Assembly (NCBI RefSeq): GCF_005887095.1
Contig: NZ_PNCI01000018.1
Location: 124,001-188,000, forward strand
Length of the DNA stretch: 64,000 nucleotides
Direction of reading: 5' to 3'
Source: Pseudoalteromonas rubra
GTDB lineage: Bacteria; Pseudomonadota; Gammaproteobacteria; Enterobacterales; Alteromonadaceae
This document shows, one piece after another, positions 20,063 through 28,644 of the stretch. A program made the position numbers and the translations under genes. The notes under the pieces were generated by a model. That model was not told the origin of the DNA. It ran no database searches and saw nothing but the letters and a program-made list of their open reading frames with translations. The stretch's first letter is position 1. Each line of letters begins with the position of its first letter.

Positions 20063-20090
20063 ATTATACCCAGCTCGGCTAAAACGTAAA
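20063..20090 (-). promoter_or_regulatory. hisS: Probable sigma70 promoter for hisS
   Basis: On the minus strand TTTACG (20090-20085) and a perfect TATAAT (20068-20063) are separated by 16 bases, about 80 bases before the hisS GTG. The start point would fall near 20056, giving a leader that contains the 20021-20046 stem-loop. Confidence 0.5.
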
Positions 20091-20116
20091 CGCTTAGTTT
20101 GCCTAGTCTGTACCGG

Positions 20117-21235
20117 TTATTCCACTATCTTGACATCGATTTTGGGTTCATTCTGCTGTTTTTCAACATAGCTGCGTACCTGCTCTTCCAGCTGTTCAAC
20201 GATATGATCGTTGTCGATACGCAATTTTTGACGCTCGCCATTGATGTACAAACCCGAACGACGATTTGCACCGGCCAGACCTAAATCACTTACCAGCGCC
20301 TCTCCAGGACCGTTCACCACGCAACCAATCACAGAAACAGAGATGGGTGCGGTAATATCCTCAAGGCGCTCTTCCAGCTGGTTCATGGTATTGACCACAT
20401 CGAATTCCTGTCGTGAACAGCTTGGACAAGCAATAAAGTTGATACCACGTGAACGGATCCGCAAAGACTTTAGAATGTCAAAGCCCACTTTGACTTCCTG
20501 AACCGGATCGGCCGCTAAAGATACGCGCAGCGTATCACCAATCCCCTCAGCCAATAGCATCCCCAGGCCCACAGCAGATTTCACCGAGCCCGCGCGCATC
20601 CCACCGGCTTCGGTGATCCCCAGGTGCAGAGGCTGATCAATCTCTTTTGCCAACAGGCGATAGGCACCCACAGCTAAAAATACATCTGAGGCTTTAACTG
20701 AGACTTTAAACTGGTCAAAGTCGAGTCGCTGGAGTATTTCAACATGGCGCATGGCCGATTCAAGCAAAGCTTCAGGCGTCGGTTCGCCGTATTTTTCCTG
20801 TAAATCACGCTCCAATGACCCACCGTTGACGCCGATGCGAATGGGAATGTTTTTATCCCGGGCGGCATCAACTACAGCACGAATACGCTCTTCGTTACCA
20901 ATGTTCCCAGGGTTGATGCGCAGGCAATCCACACCATATTCCGCTACTTTCAGGGCAATACGGTAATCAAAATGAATATCTGCGACTAACGGAATTTCGG
21001 ACTGCGCTTTGATACTCTTAAACGCCTCTGCAGCTTCCATGGTTGGCACGGATACTCGCACAATGTCTGCGCCGGCATCGGCAATCGCCCGGATCTGAGC
21101 CACTGTGGCATCTACGTCCAGGGTATTGGTGTTGGTCATCGACTGCACGGCGATCGGTGCGCCATCCCCGATTGGGACATTACCCACATTAATACGCGTG
21201 GATTTTCTACGTTTGATCGGTGATTCTGAAAACAT
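20117..21235 (-). CDS. ispG: 4-hydroxy-3-methylbut-2-en-1-yl diphosphate synthase IspG
   Basis: Iron-sulfur enzyme of the MEP pathway for isoprenoid precursors, converting MEcPP to HMBPP. The 372-residue, bacterial-length protein has a TIM-barrel N-terminal part ([45 protein letters not shown]) and a C-terminal 4Fe-4S domain with [10 protein letters not shown] and [10 protein letters not shown] supplying the three Cys ligands. It follows rodZ by 5 bases, so rodZ and ispG are cotranscribed. Confidence 0.98.
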   Translation of the reverse strand: MFSESPIKRRKSTRINVGNVPIGDGAPIAVQSMTNTNTLDVDATVAQIRAIADAGADIVRVSVPTMEAAEAFKSIKAQSEIPLVADIHFDYRIALKVAEYGVDCLRINPGNIGNEERIRAVVDAARDKNIPIRIGVNGGSLERDLQEKYGEPTPEALLESAMRHVEILQRLDFDQFKVSVKASDVFLAVGAYRLLAKEIDQPLHLGITEAGGMRAGSVKSAVGLGMLLAEGIGDTLRVSLAADPVQEVKVGFDILKSLRIRSRGINFIACPSCSRQEFDVVNTMNQLEERLEDITAPISVSVIGCVVNGPGEALVSDLGLAGANRRSGLYINGERQKLRIDNDHIVEQLEEQVRSYVEKQQNEPKIDVKIVE

Positions 21236-21240
21236 GACGA

Positions 21241-22227
21241 TTACTCTGCTAACGGTAAATTGAATTTGGCTAAACGGTTGCGTGGCAGCCCGGAAATATC
21301 CACGGCTTCGCCATCCAGTGTGATGCTCACAGCACGATGTTTGCCCAGTACGACTGAAAACGGGGCGACACCACTGACGGTCATGGTATACCCTGCTTTT
21401 TTAACACCAAACGCAACTCGTTCCTGGCTGGCGTCAAAGATCTCAACCCAGCTGTCTTCTTTAAACACCATCACTATGGTGCTCTGTGAAAATTCGCTTT
21501 GTGTATTGTCAGGCTCTGGGTCAGTGACCGGTGCTGACGATACTTCTGTTGCCACAGTATTGCGTGATGCGTCAGTATTCTCCTGCGCTGCCTCACTCTC
21601 AGGTGTCACCGACGCTAATTGAGGTCGCGGACCGCTCACATTATCTGGCTGTACAGCAGGCTCAGTGGTGGTGTTCAGTTCACCACTATCAACCATATCC
21701 TTATTTGGCCTATTCTCTTGTGACACCTCTTTGGGCGTCTCATCCGGCACGCTGGTTACAGGCGTACTGACCTGAGGAATATCCCGGGCATCCCCTGGTG
21801 TGATCTCATTTTGTGTACTGCTGGTTTGCCAGAACCAAATCGCCGAGCTACCGATCACCAACACTAAGACTGCATAACTAAACCACATCAGGCGGTTATC
21901 GTGTGCTTCTTTTTCGGTTCGACGCGAGAAGCTCTTCATCTTACCCTTTTGCTCGGGTACAACTGGCGACTGATATAACCGTAAGGTTTCCTGTGCATCC
22001 AGGCCCAGTAAGCCACAGTAGCTTTTGATATACCCTTTCACAAAAGTCTCTGGGCCCAGCTTATGATAGTCGTCCTGTTCCAGCTTGTTGATCTGGGATT
22101 CACTGAGCTTCAGCCGCGCGGTGATCACCTCAAAGCTGACGCCTTTGTCGTGTCTGGCCTTAGCCAGTGTTTGTCCGAGCGACAATACGTCGCTGCTGGT
22201 ATCTGTGTCTAATTCTGCTTCGTTCAT
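21241..22227 (-). CDS. rodZ: Cytoskeletal protein RodZ
   Basis: Bitopic inner-membrane protein that anchors MreB filaments and controls rod shape. The 328-residue protein has an N-terminal HTH domain (about 15-80: [35 protein letters not shown]), a basic juxtamembrane stretch ([13 protein letters not shown]), one transmembrane helix at about 114-133 and a Thr/Pro/Ser-rich periplasmic linker. A C-terminal beta domain (DUF4115) with [20 protein letters not shown] ends it. Its ATG overlaps the pilW stop by 4 bases. Confidence 0.96.
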   Translation of the reverse strand: MNEAELDTDTSSDVLSLGQTLAKARHDKGVSFEVITARLKLSESQINKLEQDDYHKLGPETFVKGYIKSYCGLLGLDAQETLRLYQSPVVPEQKGKMKSFSRRTEKEAHDNRLMWFSYAVLVLVIGSSAIWFWQTSSTQNEITPGDARDIPQVSTPVTSVPDETPKEVSQENRPNKDMVDSGELNTTTEPAVQPDNVSGPRPQLASVTPESEAAQENTDASRNTVATEVSSAPVTDPEPDNTQSEFSQSTIVMVFKEDSWVEIFDASQERVAFGVKKAGYTMTVSGVAPFSVVLGKHRAVSITLDGEAVDISGLPRNRLAKFNLPLAE

Positions 22228-23855
22228 AAAGTATAGTTATCTGGATCCACGATTAAGAGATGTCGTCCCGGTTGTAAGACGATACCGGGTGTCAATTTGT
22301 TCCACCGCATCAGGTCGTCAATCTGTAAATTGTATTCCATTGCAATGTCGAACAGGGACTGGCCTTCACCTATGGTGTGGACGATTTTAGGGTCATTTAA
22401 ATACACTACCTGACCAATCGAGAGTTTGTCCGACTCGCGTAAATTATTCCATGCCATCAGTTTTTCTAACTTAAGGTTGTACTTCACTGACACACTAAAC
22501 AGGTTTTCTCCCAGCCTTACGGTATGCTGAGGGATGCTGGGGAGCATAATATCTGTATTCAACAGACCACCCGCAGCGCGATTTGGTGTCCGAGCAGAAG
22601 CAGGTTCAGCCGGCAGTTGTGCCAACCAACTATCTGTTGGCTCAACGCTTGAACGAGATGAAGACGCTGAAAATGAAATATCCTCAGGGTCAGGCTCATA
22701 AAACACCACTTTCCCTTGCTGCGTTGAAGTCACAGGCTTAACCACAGTCGAGGTCGCCTTTTGCGGTATTGTCGCGGCGCTCACTGTATCCTGTGCAGGT
22801 GAATTCTGGGTGAATTGCTGAGTACGCAACGAACGTGTTGGCGCTTTTATCTGCGACTGCTGAGACACAACGGAAGATAGCTCTGACGCCTCAACACGAG
22901 TGCTGACAGCCTCCACTTTCCGGCGCACTTTGATCTTAGGCTCTGCCACTAAATGGGTCGGCGACTTATGGGTGATTTTAGTTAACTGGGCCTGGCGGTA
23001 TTGCTCTTTCAGACGCTCAAATTCGCTGTCCTTCAGGCGCTGCTGGATCACCAGCGCAGCCTGAGGAGACTCTGGGTAAGTTTGCAATAACAAGGTGGCC
23101 GTTTCTTCCGCTTGTTGCAAATGACCTTTGCGTAACTCCAGTAGGTGAGACAACAATAACCCACGTGCCGAAACAAACCCGCGGTCACCATACACCTTAA
23201 GGACTTCTTCTGCTCTATGCAGTTCACTCTTTGCATAGTGTAAGCCAGCCATTAATAACAAGGTCGACTGACGCTGACCATTGTGTTTCTCGGCACTGCT
23301 CAGATACTCGAGCGCTAACTCGAAATTATCCTGACGCAATGCACACAGCGCTAAATTTTCATAGCTTTGTGCCACACGAATGTAGCTTGGGATCTCTATG
23401 GCTTTAAAGAGCTGCTCTGTCGCTTCATCATATTTGCCGATACGACATAAGAAGGTGCCATAGTTATTGAGCGTGTTTGGATCTTTCGGCGCCAGTGCCA
23501 GTGCTTTTTGATAAGCCTGCTCGGCACGGGCATTCTCGCCTACCTGCTCATAGTAATAAGCCAGAGAATAATGAGCTTCGGGGAGTTGCGGCGCCAATGT
23601 CAATGCGCGTTCAAGGTTATACTTGGCCTGCGTATTATTGCCATTGGCCAGATATTGCAATGCCAGAGAAATACGGGTTTTAGCCGCGTCTTCTCGGCTT
23701 GCTTTGCTTTGCACAACCGGTTTATCACTGTTGGCATAGCGAGTTTCGGTCACACAGCCACTGAGTACCACGCCCAATGTCATCAGCAACCCGGTTCGGG
23801 CAGCCACAGTGCGCTTTGAGACCTCAAAGGAGAAACTTTTTACCAATGAAAACAT
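22224..23855 (-). CDS. pilW: Type IV pilus biogenesis lipoprotein PilW/PilF with C-terminal LysM modules
   Basis: TPR lipoprotein that helps assemble the PilQ secretin. Lipobox LSGC follows a hydrophobic stretch; TPR repeats fill about 45-260 (AHYSLAYYYEQVGENARAEQAYQ, NNYGTFLCRIGKYDEAT). PilW proteins I know are about 250 residues; this one has 543, with a Ser/Thr/Pro-rich linker and two C-terminal LysM modules (about 444-487, HTVRLGENLFSVSVKYNL, and 492-538, HTIGEGQSLFDIAMEYNL). I chose the ATG at 23855 (MFSLVKSF), since the upstream extension to 23930 is not signal-like. Order pilW-rodZ-ispG is as in related genomes. Confidence 0.92.
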   Translation of the reverse strand: MFSLVKSFSFEVSKRTVAARTGLLMTLGVVLSGCVTETRYANSDKPVVQSKASREDAAKTRISLALQYLANGNNTQAKYNLERALTLAPQLPEAHYSLAYYYEQVGENARAEQAYQKALALAPKDPNTLNNYGTFLCRIGKYDEATEQLFKAIEIPSYIRVAQSYENLALCALRQDNFELALEYLSSAEKHNGQRQSTLLLMAGLHYAKSELHRAEEVLKVYGDRGFVSARGLLLSHLLELRKGHLQQAEETATLLLQTYPESPQAALVIQQRLKDSEFERLKEQYRQAQLTKITHKSPTHLVAEPKIKVRRKVEAVSTRVEASELSSVVSQQSQIKAPTRSLRTQQFTQNSPAQDTVSAATIPQKATSTVVKPVTSTQQGKVVFYEPDPEDISFSASSSRSSVEPTDSWLAQLPAEPASARTPNRAAGGLLNTDIMLPSIPQHTVRLGENLFSVSVKYNLKLEKLMAWNNLRESDKLSIGQVVYLNDPKIVHTIGEGQSLFDIAMEYNLQIDDLMRWNKLTPGIVLQPGRHLLIVDPDNYTL

Positions 23856-23990
23856 AGCTAAACTAAACACTTTAGTTAAAAGCGCGCACTGACAGGTGAC
23901 AGTCGGCGTAAGGCCGCAGGCATAGCTCACCAGAGCGCTGTTGATCTATGCCCATATATTACCCGAATGCGTTCGAGTTTCACCCTTTTT

Positions 23991-25121
23991 TTAGCCAACC
24001 TTCACCGCTATCGCGTTGTCTTCCAGCTGCTTTTTCTTAGCAAGACGCTTAGTTCTGTCTACCACGTCTCCTACCAGCTGACCACAGGCGGCATCGATAT
24101 CGTCGCCACGGGTACGGCGCACGATACAGGTTAACCCGGCTGCCTGAAGTACTTTAGAGAAACGGTCAATACGGCTGTTGCTCGAACGCCCATACTCATT
24201 GCCCGGGAACGGGTTAAATGGGATCAGGTTGATTTTAGACGGCGTGCCTTTCAATACCTGGACCAGTTCATGGGCATGATCGGTGCTGTCGTTCACACCC
24301 TGTAACATCACATATTCAATGGTGACGTCTTTATTGGCCTTTGAACCATCGATATAACGGCGACAGGCCGCCAGGAACTCTTCAATCGGGTACTTTTTAT
24401 TGATAGGTACCAGCTCATCACGCAGCGGATTATTTGGCGCGTGTAAGGAAATCGCCAGTGCTACGTCAATTTTCTCTTTCAGAATATCCAATGCCGGTAC
24501 CACGCCCGAGGTACTCAGGGTAACACGACGCTTAGACAGACCAAATGCCCAGTCGTCCATCATCAGTTCCATGGCAGGCACTACATTGTTGATGTTAAGC
24601 AGCGGCTCACCCATGCCCATCATCACCACATTGGTGATCGGACGCTTGGTGCTGTCACCATCATGCAAGCCGATGTCTTTGGCTACGCGCCACACCTGGC
24701 CGATGATTTCACTGACTTTCAGGTTACGGTTAAAGCCCTGTTGGGCTGTTGAGCAGAAGGTGCACTCCAGCGCACAACCCACCTGAGACGAGACACACAA
24801 AGTGGCACGGTCTTTTTCCGGGATCCACACAGTCTCCACTTCCTGTCCGCCATCCAGTACAAGGGCGTACTTGATGGTGCCATCGCTGGCCTGCTGGCGT
24901 ACCGAGATTTCCGGTGCACGGATCTCACACTCCGCCTGCAACTTAGCGCGCAGCTTTTTATTGATGTTGCTCATATCATCGAAGTTATCGATGCCGAAGT
25001 GGTAAATCCATTTCATGACCTGATCGGCGCGAAACGGTTTTTCACCGTATGATGCAAACAACTCGCGCATCCCCTCGCGATTTAAATCAAGTAAGTTAAT
25101 TTTTTTCTCAGTCGTAGTCAT
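23991..25121 (-). CDS. rlmN: Dual-specificity RNA methyltransferase RlmN
   Basis: Radical SAM enzyme that makes m2A2503 in 23S rRNA and m2A37 in some tRNAs. The 376-residue protein has the CX3CX2C radical-SAM cluster motif in [19 protein letters not shown], the MGMGEPLLN motif, [19 protein letters not shown] and the C-terminal CGQL ([12 protein letters not shown]) containing the methyl-carrying Cys. It lies between ndk and pilW, in the conserved order. Confidence 0.98.
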   Translation of the reverse strand: MTTTEKKINLLDLNREGMRELFASYGEKPFRADQVMKWIYHFGIDNFDDMSNINKKLRAKLQAECEIRAPEISVRQQASDGTIKYALVLDGGQEVETVWIPEKDRATLCVSSQVGCALECTFCSTAQQGFNRNLKVSEIIGQVWRVAKDIGLHDGDSTKRPITNVVMMGMGEPLLNINNVVPAMELMMDDWAFGLSKRRVTLSTSGVVPALDILKEKIDVALAISLHAPNNPLRDELVPINKKYPIEEFLAACRRYIDGSKANKDVTIEYVMLQGVNDSTDHAHELVQVLKGTPSKINLIPFNPFPGNEYGRSSNSRIDRFSKVLQAAGLTCIVRRTRGDDIDAACGQLVGDVVDRTKRLAKKKQLEDNAIAVKVG

Positions 25122-25209
25122 GAAACAACCCCAGATCAGATGACGGCCAGTGCAAATTTAATAAAACGCCGAATTGTACAAAATTCAATCAACGCTTTCA
25201 AATCTGAAT

Positions 25210-25253
25210 ACTTTGCTAAGCCTGCTGTCTGTCGCATTCAGGCTTAGCAAAGT
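25210..25253. repeat. Perfect 15-bp inverted repeat between ndk and rlmN
   Basis: ACTTTGCTAAGCCTG (25210-25224) and its exact reverse complement (25239-25253) enclose a 14-base loop. No T run follows on either strand. It is distinct from the ndk terminator next to it, and lies about 90 bases before the rlmN start, so it would form in the ndk-rlmN readthrough transcript or act as a binding site. Confidence 0.7.
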
Positions 25254-25261
25254 GCATCAGG

Positions 25262-25290
25262 GACGAAAAAAGGGCGCTAAGGCCCTTCTT
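25262..25290 (-). terminator. Rho-independent terminator of ndk
   Basis: On the minus strand AAGGGC and GCCCTT pair around CTTAGC and are followed by six T residues, about 20 bases after the ndk stop. Confidence 0.8.
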
Positions 25291-25309
25291 TCCTGTCACC
25301 GTGCTCGAA

Positions 25310-25741
25310 TTAACGAGTACGTGCGCACAGCTCTTCTTCAGTGAAGAAGTAAGCGATTTCACGTGCAGCAGACTCTGGAGCGTCTGAACCGTGTACCGCG
25401 TTTTCGTCGATGCTGTCAGCGTAGTCAGCACGTAGCGTACCCGCTAGCGCTTCAGCTGGGTTAGTTGCACCCATGATTTCACGGTTTTTACGGATTGCAT
25501 CTTCGCCTTCAAGAACCTGAACCATTACTGGACCAGAAGTCATGAACTCAACCAAAGCACCGAAGAAAGGACGCTCTTTGTGCTCTGCGTAGAAACCTTC
25601 TGCTTTCTCTTGAGAAAGGTGGATCATTTTAGCTGCAACGATCTTCAGACCAGCAGACTCGAAACGGTTGTAGATTGCACCGATGTGGTTTTTAGCGACC
25701 GCATCAGGCTTAACGATTGAAAAAGTACGCTCTAAAGCCAT
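25310..25741 (-). CDS. ndk: Nucleoside diphosphate kinase
   Basis: Transfers the gamma phosphate among nucleoside triphosphates through a phosphohistidine. The 143-residue protein shows [15 protein letters not shown] at the start, [31 protein letters not shown] and the active-site signature [12 protein letters not shown] with the catalytic His. It has GGAG before the ATG and its own terminator. Codon use looks like that of a highly expressed gene. Confidence 0.99.
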   Translation of the reverse strand: MALERTFSIVKPDAVAKNHIGAIYNRFESAGLKIVAAKMIHLSQEKAEGFYAEHKERPFFGALVEFMTSGPVMVQVLEGEDAIRKNREIMGATNPAEALAGTLRADYADSIDENAVHGSDAPESAAREIAYFFTEEELCARTR

Positions 25742-26054
25742 CTTTTTTGCTCCAAAATGAAATTAATGAATTTATACGGGCGCGAATTATACGCGTTTTA
25801 GATGTAAAAACCTACTATTTCCGTCCCGTGATTGTTTTGTGTGAAACCAAACCTTATGTGGCCACAGGTTGCGCAATTTGCCATGTCCCTCGCAAAACCT
25901 GATCCAAGTCAAAAAACACCTCAGCAGCTTGCCCTATACTGCGCCGCTTTTTGATTTAACCCAATCGTCCGGCTCACTGCGATGCAGGGCGCACAGACGA
26001 TTGATTTACCCCAACAGCTGACCCGTAATCAGTTCAATGTATGAGGTTTTTGAG
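25742..26054. promoter_or_regulatory. Divergent ndk/trhP promoter region (intergenic)
   Basis: This 313-base gap carries the control regions of two divergent genes. On the minus strand a perfect TATAAT (25791-25786) about 45 bases from the ndk ATG is the likely ndk -10 element; no good -35 is visible. On the plus side TATACT at 25935-25940 could be the trhP -10. A 7-bp inverted repeat AATCGTC/GACGATT (25963-25969, 25996-26002) lies in the trhP leader. I see no small gene here. Confidence 0.45.
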
Positions 26055-27413
26055 ATGTTTGTACCTGAGCTCCTTTCACCCGCCGGTAGTTTAAAGAACA
26101 TGCGTTACGCTTTTGCGTACGGTGCCGATGCGGTGTACGCCGGCCAGCCGCGCTACAGCCTGCGCGTGCGCAACAATGAATTTGACCTGGCCAATCTGGA
26201 AATTGGCATTAACGAAGCCCACCAGCAAAATAAAAAGCTGTATGTGGTGTCTAACATTGCACCACATAACGGCAAGGTCAAAACCTACCTGCGTGATATC
26301 GAGCCAGTCATTGCCATGCAACCGGATGCATTAATCATGTCCGATCCGGGCCTTATCATGCTGGTACGCGAAAAATGGCCAGACATGCCCATCCATTTAT
26401 CGGTTCAGGCCAATGCCGTGAACTATGCTGCTGTGCAGTTCTGGGCAAAGCAAGGCATAGAACGGGTGATCCTGTCTCGTGAGCTGTCGCTGGAAGAAAT
26501 TGCCGAAATTCGCACTTTGTGCCCAGATACCGAGCTGGAAGTATTTGTACATGGTGCGCTGTGTATGGCCTACTCTGGGCGCTGTTTGCTCTCTGGCTAC
26601 ATCAATAAGCGCGACCCGAACCAGGGCACCTGTACCAATGCCTGCCGCTGGAGCTACGACGTTAAGCCCGGAGAAGAAACGGCCACAGGTGACGTAGTTC
26701 ACAAAATACATCCGCAACAGGTGATCCCGACTTTAGGCGACGGACAACCGACCGATCAGGTGTTTATGCTTGAAGAACAAGGTCGACCGGGTGAGTACAT
26801 GCCGGCCTTTGAAGATGAACATGGCACTTACATTATGAATTCCAAAGACCTGCGTGCCGTGCAATACGTTGATCAGCTGACCAAAATGGGTGTGCACAGC
26901 CTGAAAATTGAAGGCCGGACTAAGTCTTTTTACTATGTTGCCAGAACTGCGCAGGTTTATCGTCGTGCTATTGACGATGCAGTCGCAGGTAAGCCGTTCG
27001 ACCCGTCATTGATGCGAACACTGGAAAATCTGGCGCACCGGGGCTACACCGAAGGCTTCCTCAAACGCCACGCCCATCAGGATTACCAAAATTATGAGTA
27101 CGGTCATTCTGTGTCTGATCAGCAGCAGTTTGTTGGTGAAATTTTGGGTCGCCACGACAATGGCCTGGTGGAAATTGACGTTAAAAACAAGTTCTGTACC
27201 GGCCACAGCCTGGAGCTGATGACCCCGCAGGGCAATATCAACTTTACCCTTGAGCATATGGAAAATAAAAAAGGTGAGCAGATCAGCGATGCCAAGGGCT
27301 CGGGCCATATTGTGAAGATCCCACTGCCCGAAGACATTGACCTGAGCCATGCTATTTTGATGCGTAACCTGGGTGCACAGGAAGACACCCGTAATCCGTT
27401 TAAAAAAGCCTGA
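26055..27413 (+). CDS. trhP: tRNA 5-hydroxyuridine modification protein TrhP (YegQ, U32 family)
   Basis: Prephenate-dependent tRNA U34 hydroxylation protein of the peptidase U32 family, acting in ho5U synthesis. The 452-residue protein starts MFVPELLSPAGSLKNMRYAF, with the U32 signature EVFVHGALCMAYSGRC and a Cys cluster (CLLSGYINKRDPNQGTC, then TNACRW) thought to bind iron-sulfur. SLKIEGRTKSFYY and HRGYTEGFL also match E. coli YegQ. An in-frame ATG 18 bases upstream is less likely. Directly followed by the ferredoxin yfhL, which may supply electrons. Confidence 0.95.
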   Translation: MFVPELLSPAGSLKNMRYAFAYGADAVYAGQPRYSLRVRNNEFDLANLEIGINEAHQQNKKLYVVSNIAPHNGKVKTYLRDIEPVIAMQPDALIMSDPGLIMLVREKWPDMPIHLSVQANAVNYAAVQFWAKQGIERVILSRELSLEEIAEIRTLCPDTELEVFVHGALCMAYSGRCLLSGYINKRDPNQGTCTNACRWSYDVKPGEETATGDVVHKIHPQQVIPTLGDGQPTDQVFMLEEQGRPGEYMPAFEDEHGTYIMNSKDLRAVQYVDQLTKMGVHSLKIEGRTKSFYYVARTAQVYRRAIDDAVAGKPFDPSLMRTLENLAHRGYTEGFLKRHAHQDYQNYEYGHSVSDQQQFVGEILGRHDNGLVEIDVKNKFCTGHSLELMTPQGNINFTLEHMENKKGEQISDAKGSGHIVKIPLPEDIDLSHAILMRNLGAQEDTRNPFKKA

Positions 27414-27437
27414 ACCGGCCAGGACGGAGCATAAACC

Positions 27438-27689
27438 ATGGCGTTACTGATCAACAGTAAATGTATTAACTGCGATATGTGCGATCCGGAATGTCCTAAC
27501 CAGGCAATCTATATGGGTGAGAAAATCTACCAGATAGACCCGGATAAATGCACTGAGTGCGTCGGGCACTACGACCAGCCAACCTGCGTCAGTGTCTGCC
27601 CGATTGACTGTATTAAACCAGACCCCGCACATCGTGAGAGCCTGGATACGCTGGCTGAGAAGTTTCTCAAACTGACAGGCCAAAGCTAA
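27438..27689 (+). CDS. yfhL: YfhL-type 2[4Fe-4S] ferredoxin
   Basis: An 83-residue ferredoxin with two cluster motifs: CINCDMCDPECPNQAI at residues 8-23, and CTECVGHYDQPTCVSVCPID, whose long CX8C-type spacing is characteristic of the YfhL/Alvin family of low-potential ferredoxins. It follows trhP by 24 bases and ends with a strong terminator. Pairing with trhP fits the reported link between YfhL and tRNA hydroxylation. Confidence 0.95.
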   Translation: MALLINSKCINCDMCDPECPNQAIYMGEKIYQIDPDKCTECVGHYDQPTCVSVCPIDCIKPDPAHRESLDTLAEKFLKLTGQS

Positions 27690-27696
27690 TCTCTGT

Positions 27697-27726
27697 TAAA
27701 AGCGCCCACGGGCGCTTTTTCTTTTT
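27697..27726 (+). terminator. Rho-independent terminator of trhP-yfhL
   Basis: AAAAGCGCC / GGCGCTTTTT hairpin with a CACG loop and a second T run (CTTTTT) right after it, 8 bases past the yfhL stop. Confidence 0.9.
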
Positions 27727-27876
27727 ATTATTGCCCGGATATCAGCACAGCAGCGTAAATCTGGACTCAGCCCCTAAACGTATCATTCCCTTGTAAACCT
27801 GCGCACTGTTCGATTGCAAAACCCATAGGCTGTGCCAGACTTGTTAAGGCGTCTAACTTTTAAACAGGGAGTCTTT

Positions 27877-28635
27877 ATGCCGGGCTGTAAAACTTGCCGT
27901 TGTCACACCGATTACAAAATGGACATCACCATGGCCATGCAACCAATCGTGAACCTGCGCACCCGGCAAGTCTATGCCTATGAAGCACTAGTCAGAGGCA
28001 CACAGGGGCAGTCGGCAGGACAAGTACTCGCGCAGGTCACAGATGACAGCAAATATTATTTCGACCAGTTGTGCCGTACTACTGCCATTGAGATGATGGC
28101 CAATCTCAGCGACACCGCCAAGCTCTCCATCAACTTTTTACCCAACGCCATTTATGACCCCCAAACCTGCTTGCGTAAAACCCTCGAAGCCGCCGATAAA
28201 TTCGATCTCGCAAAGGAACGTATTATTTTTGAGGTCTCTGAACAGGAACACCTCACTGACCATGAAAAACTCATCGACATCGCCAATACGTATAACAAAA
28301 ACGGCTTCAAGGTTGCACTGGACGATTTTGGCGCCGGCTATGCAGGCATTGAAGTGCTGCACCGCTTTCAACCCGATATCATCAAGCTCGATATTTCGCT
28401 GATAAACGGCATTGCACAGGACCCGGTCAAACAGGCCATCGTGGATGGCATATGCCTGATGGCTCGACGGCTGAATATCGACCTGGTGGTCGAAGGCGTC
28501 GAAACTCTGGCTGACTACCACTGTCTGGTTGATTTAGGGGTGTATCTGATGCAGGGTTATTTATTCGCCAAACCTGCGATTGCAACTTTACCCATCCCAA
28601 ACTTTCCCACGGAGTCAGCCGAGCACGCCGAGTAA
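27877..28635 (+). CDS. EAL-domain c-di-GMP phosphodiesterase with N-terminal Cys cluster
   Basis: A 252-residue, single-EAL protein. The signature EALVRG lies near residue 28, followed by SINFLP, FEVSEQE, LDDFGAGYAG, IIKLD, VVEGVET and QGYLFAKP. The acidic and Lys residues that bind two metals and activate water appear present, so it should hydrolyse c-di-GMP to pGpG. The N-terminus (MPGCKTCRCHTDYK) has Cys4, Cys7, Cys9 and His10, a possible metal or redox site. I chose the ATG at 27877, preceded by AGGGAG, over an upstream in-frame ATG at 27832. It ends 9 bases before the sensor kinase and is the first gene of a four-gene signalling operon. Confidence 0.92.
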   Translation: MPGCKTCRCHTDYKMDITMAMQPIVNLRTRQVYAYEALVRGTQGQSAGQVLAQVTDDSKYYFDQLCRTTAIEMMANLSDTAKLSINFLPNAIYDPQTCLRKTLEAADKFDLAKERIIFEVSEQEHLTDHEKLIDIANTYNKNGFKVALDDFGAGYAGIEVLHRFQPDIIKLDISLINGIAQDPVKQAIVDGICLMARRLNIDLVVEGVETLADYHCLVDLGVYLMQGYLFAKPAIATLPIPNFPTESAEHAE

Positions 28636-28644
28636 GGACATCCC

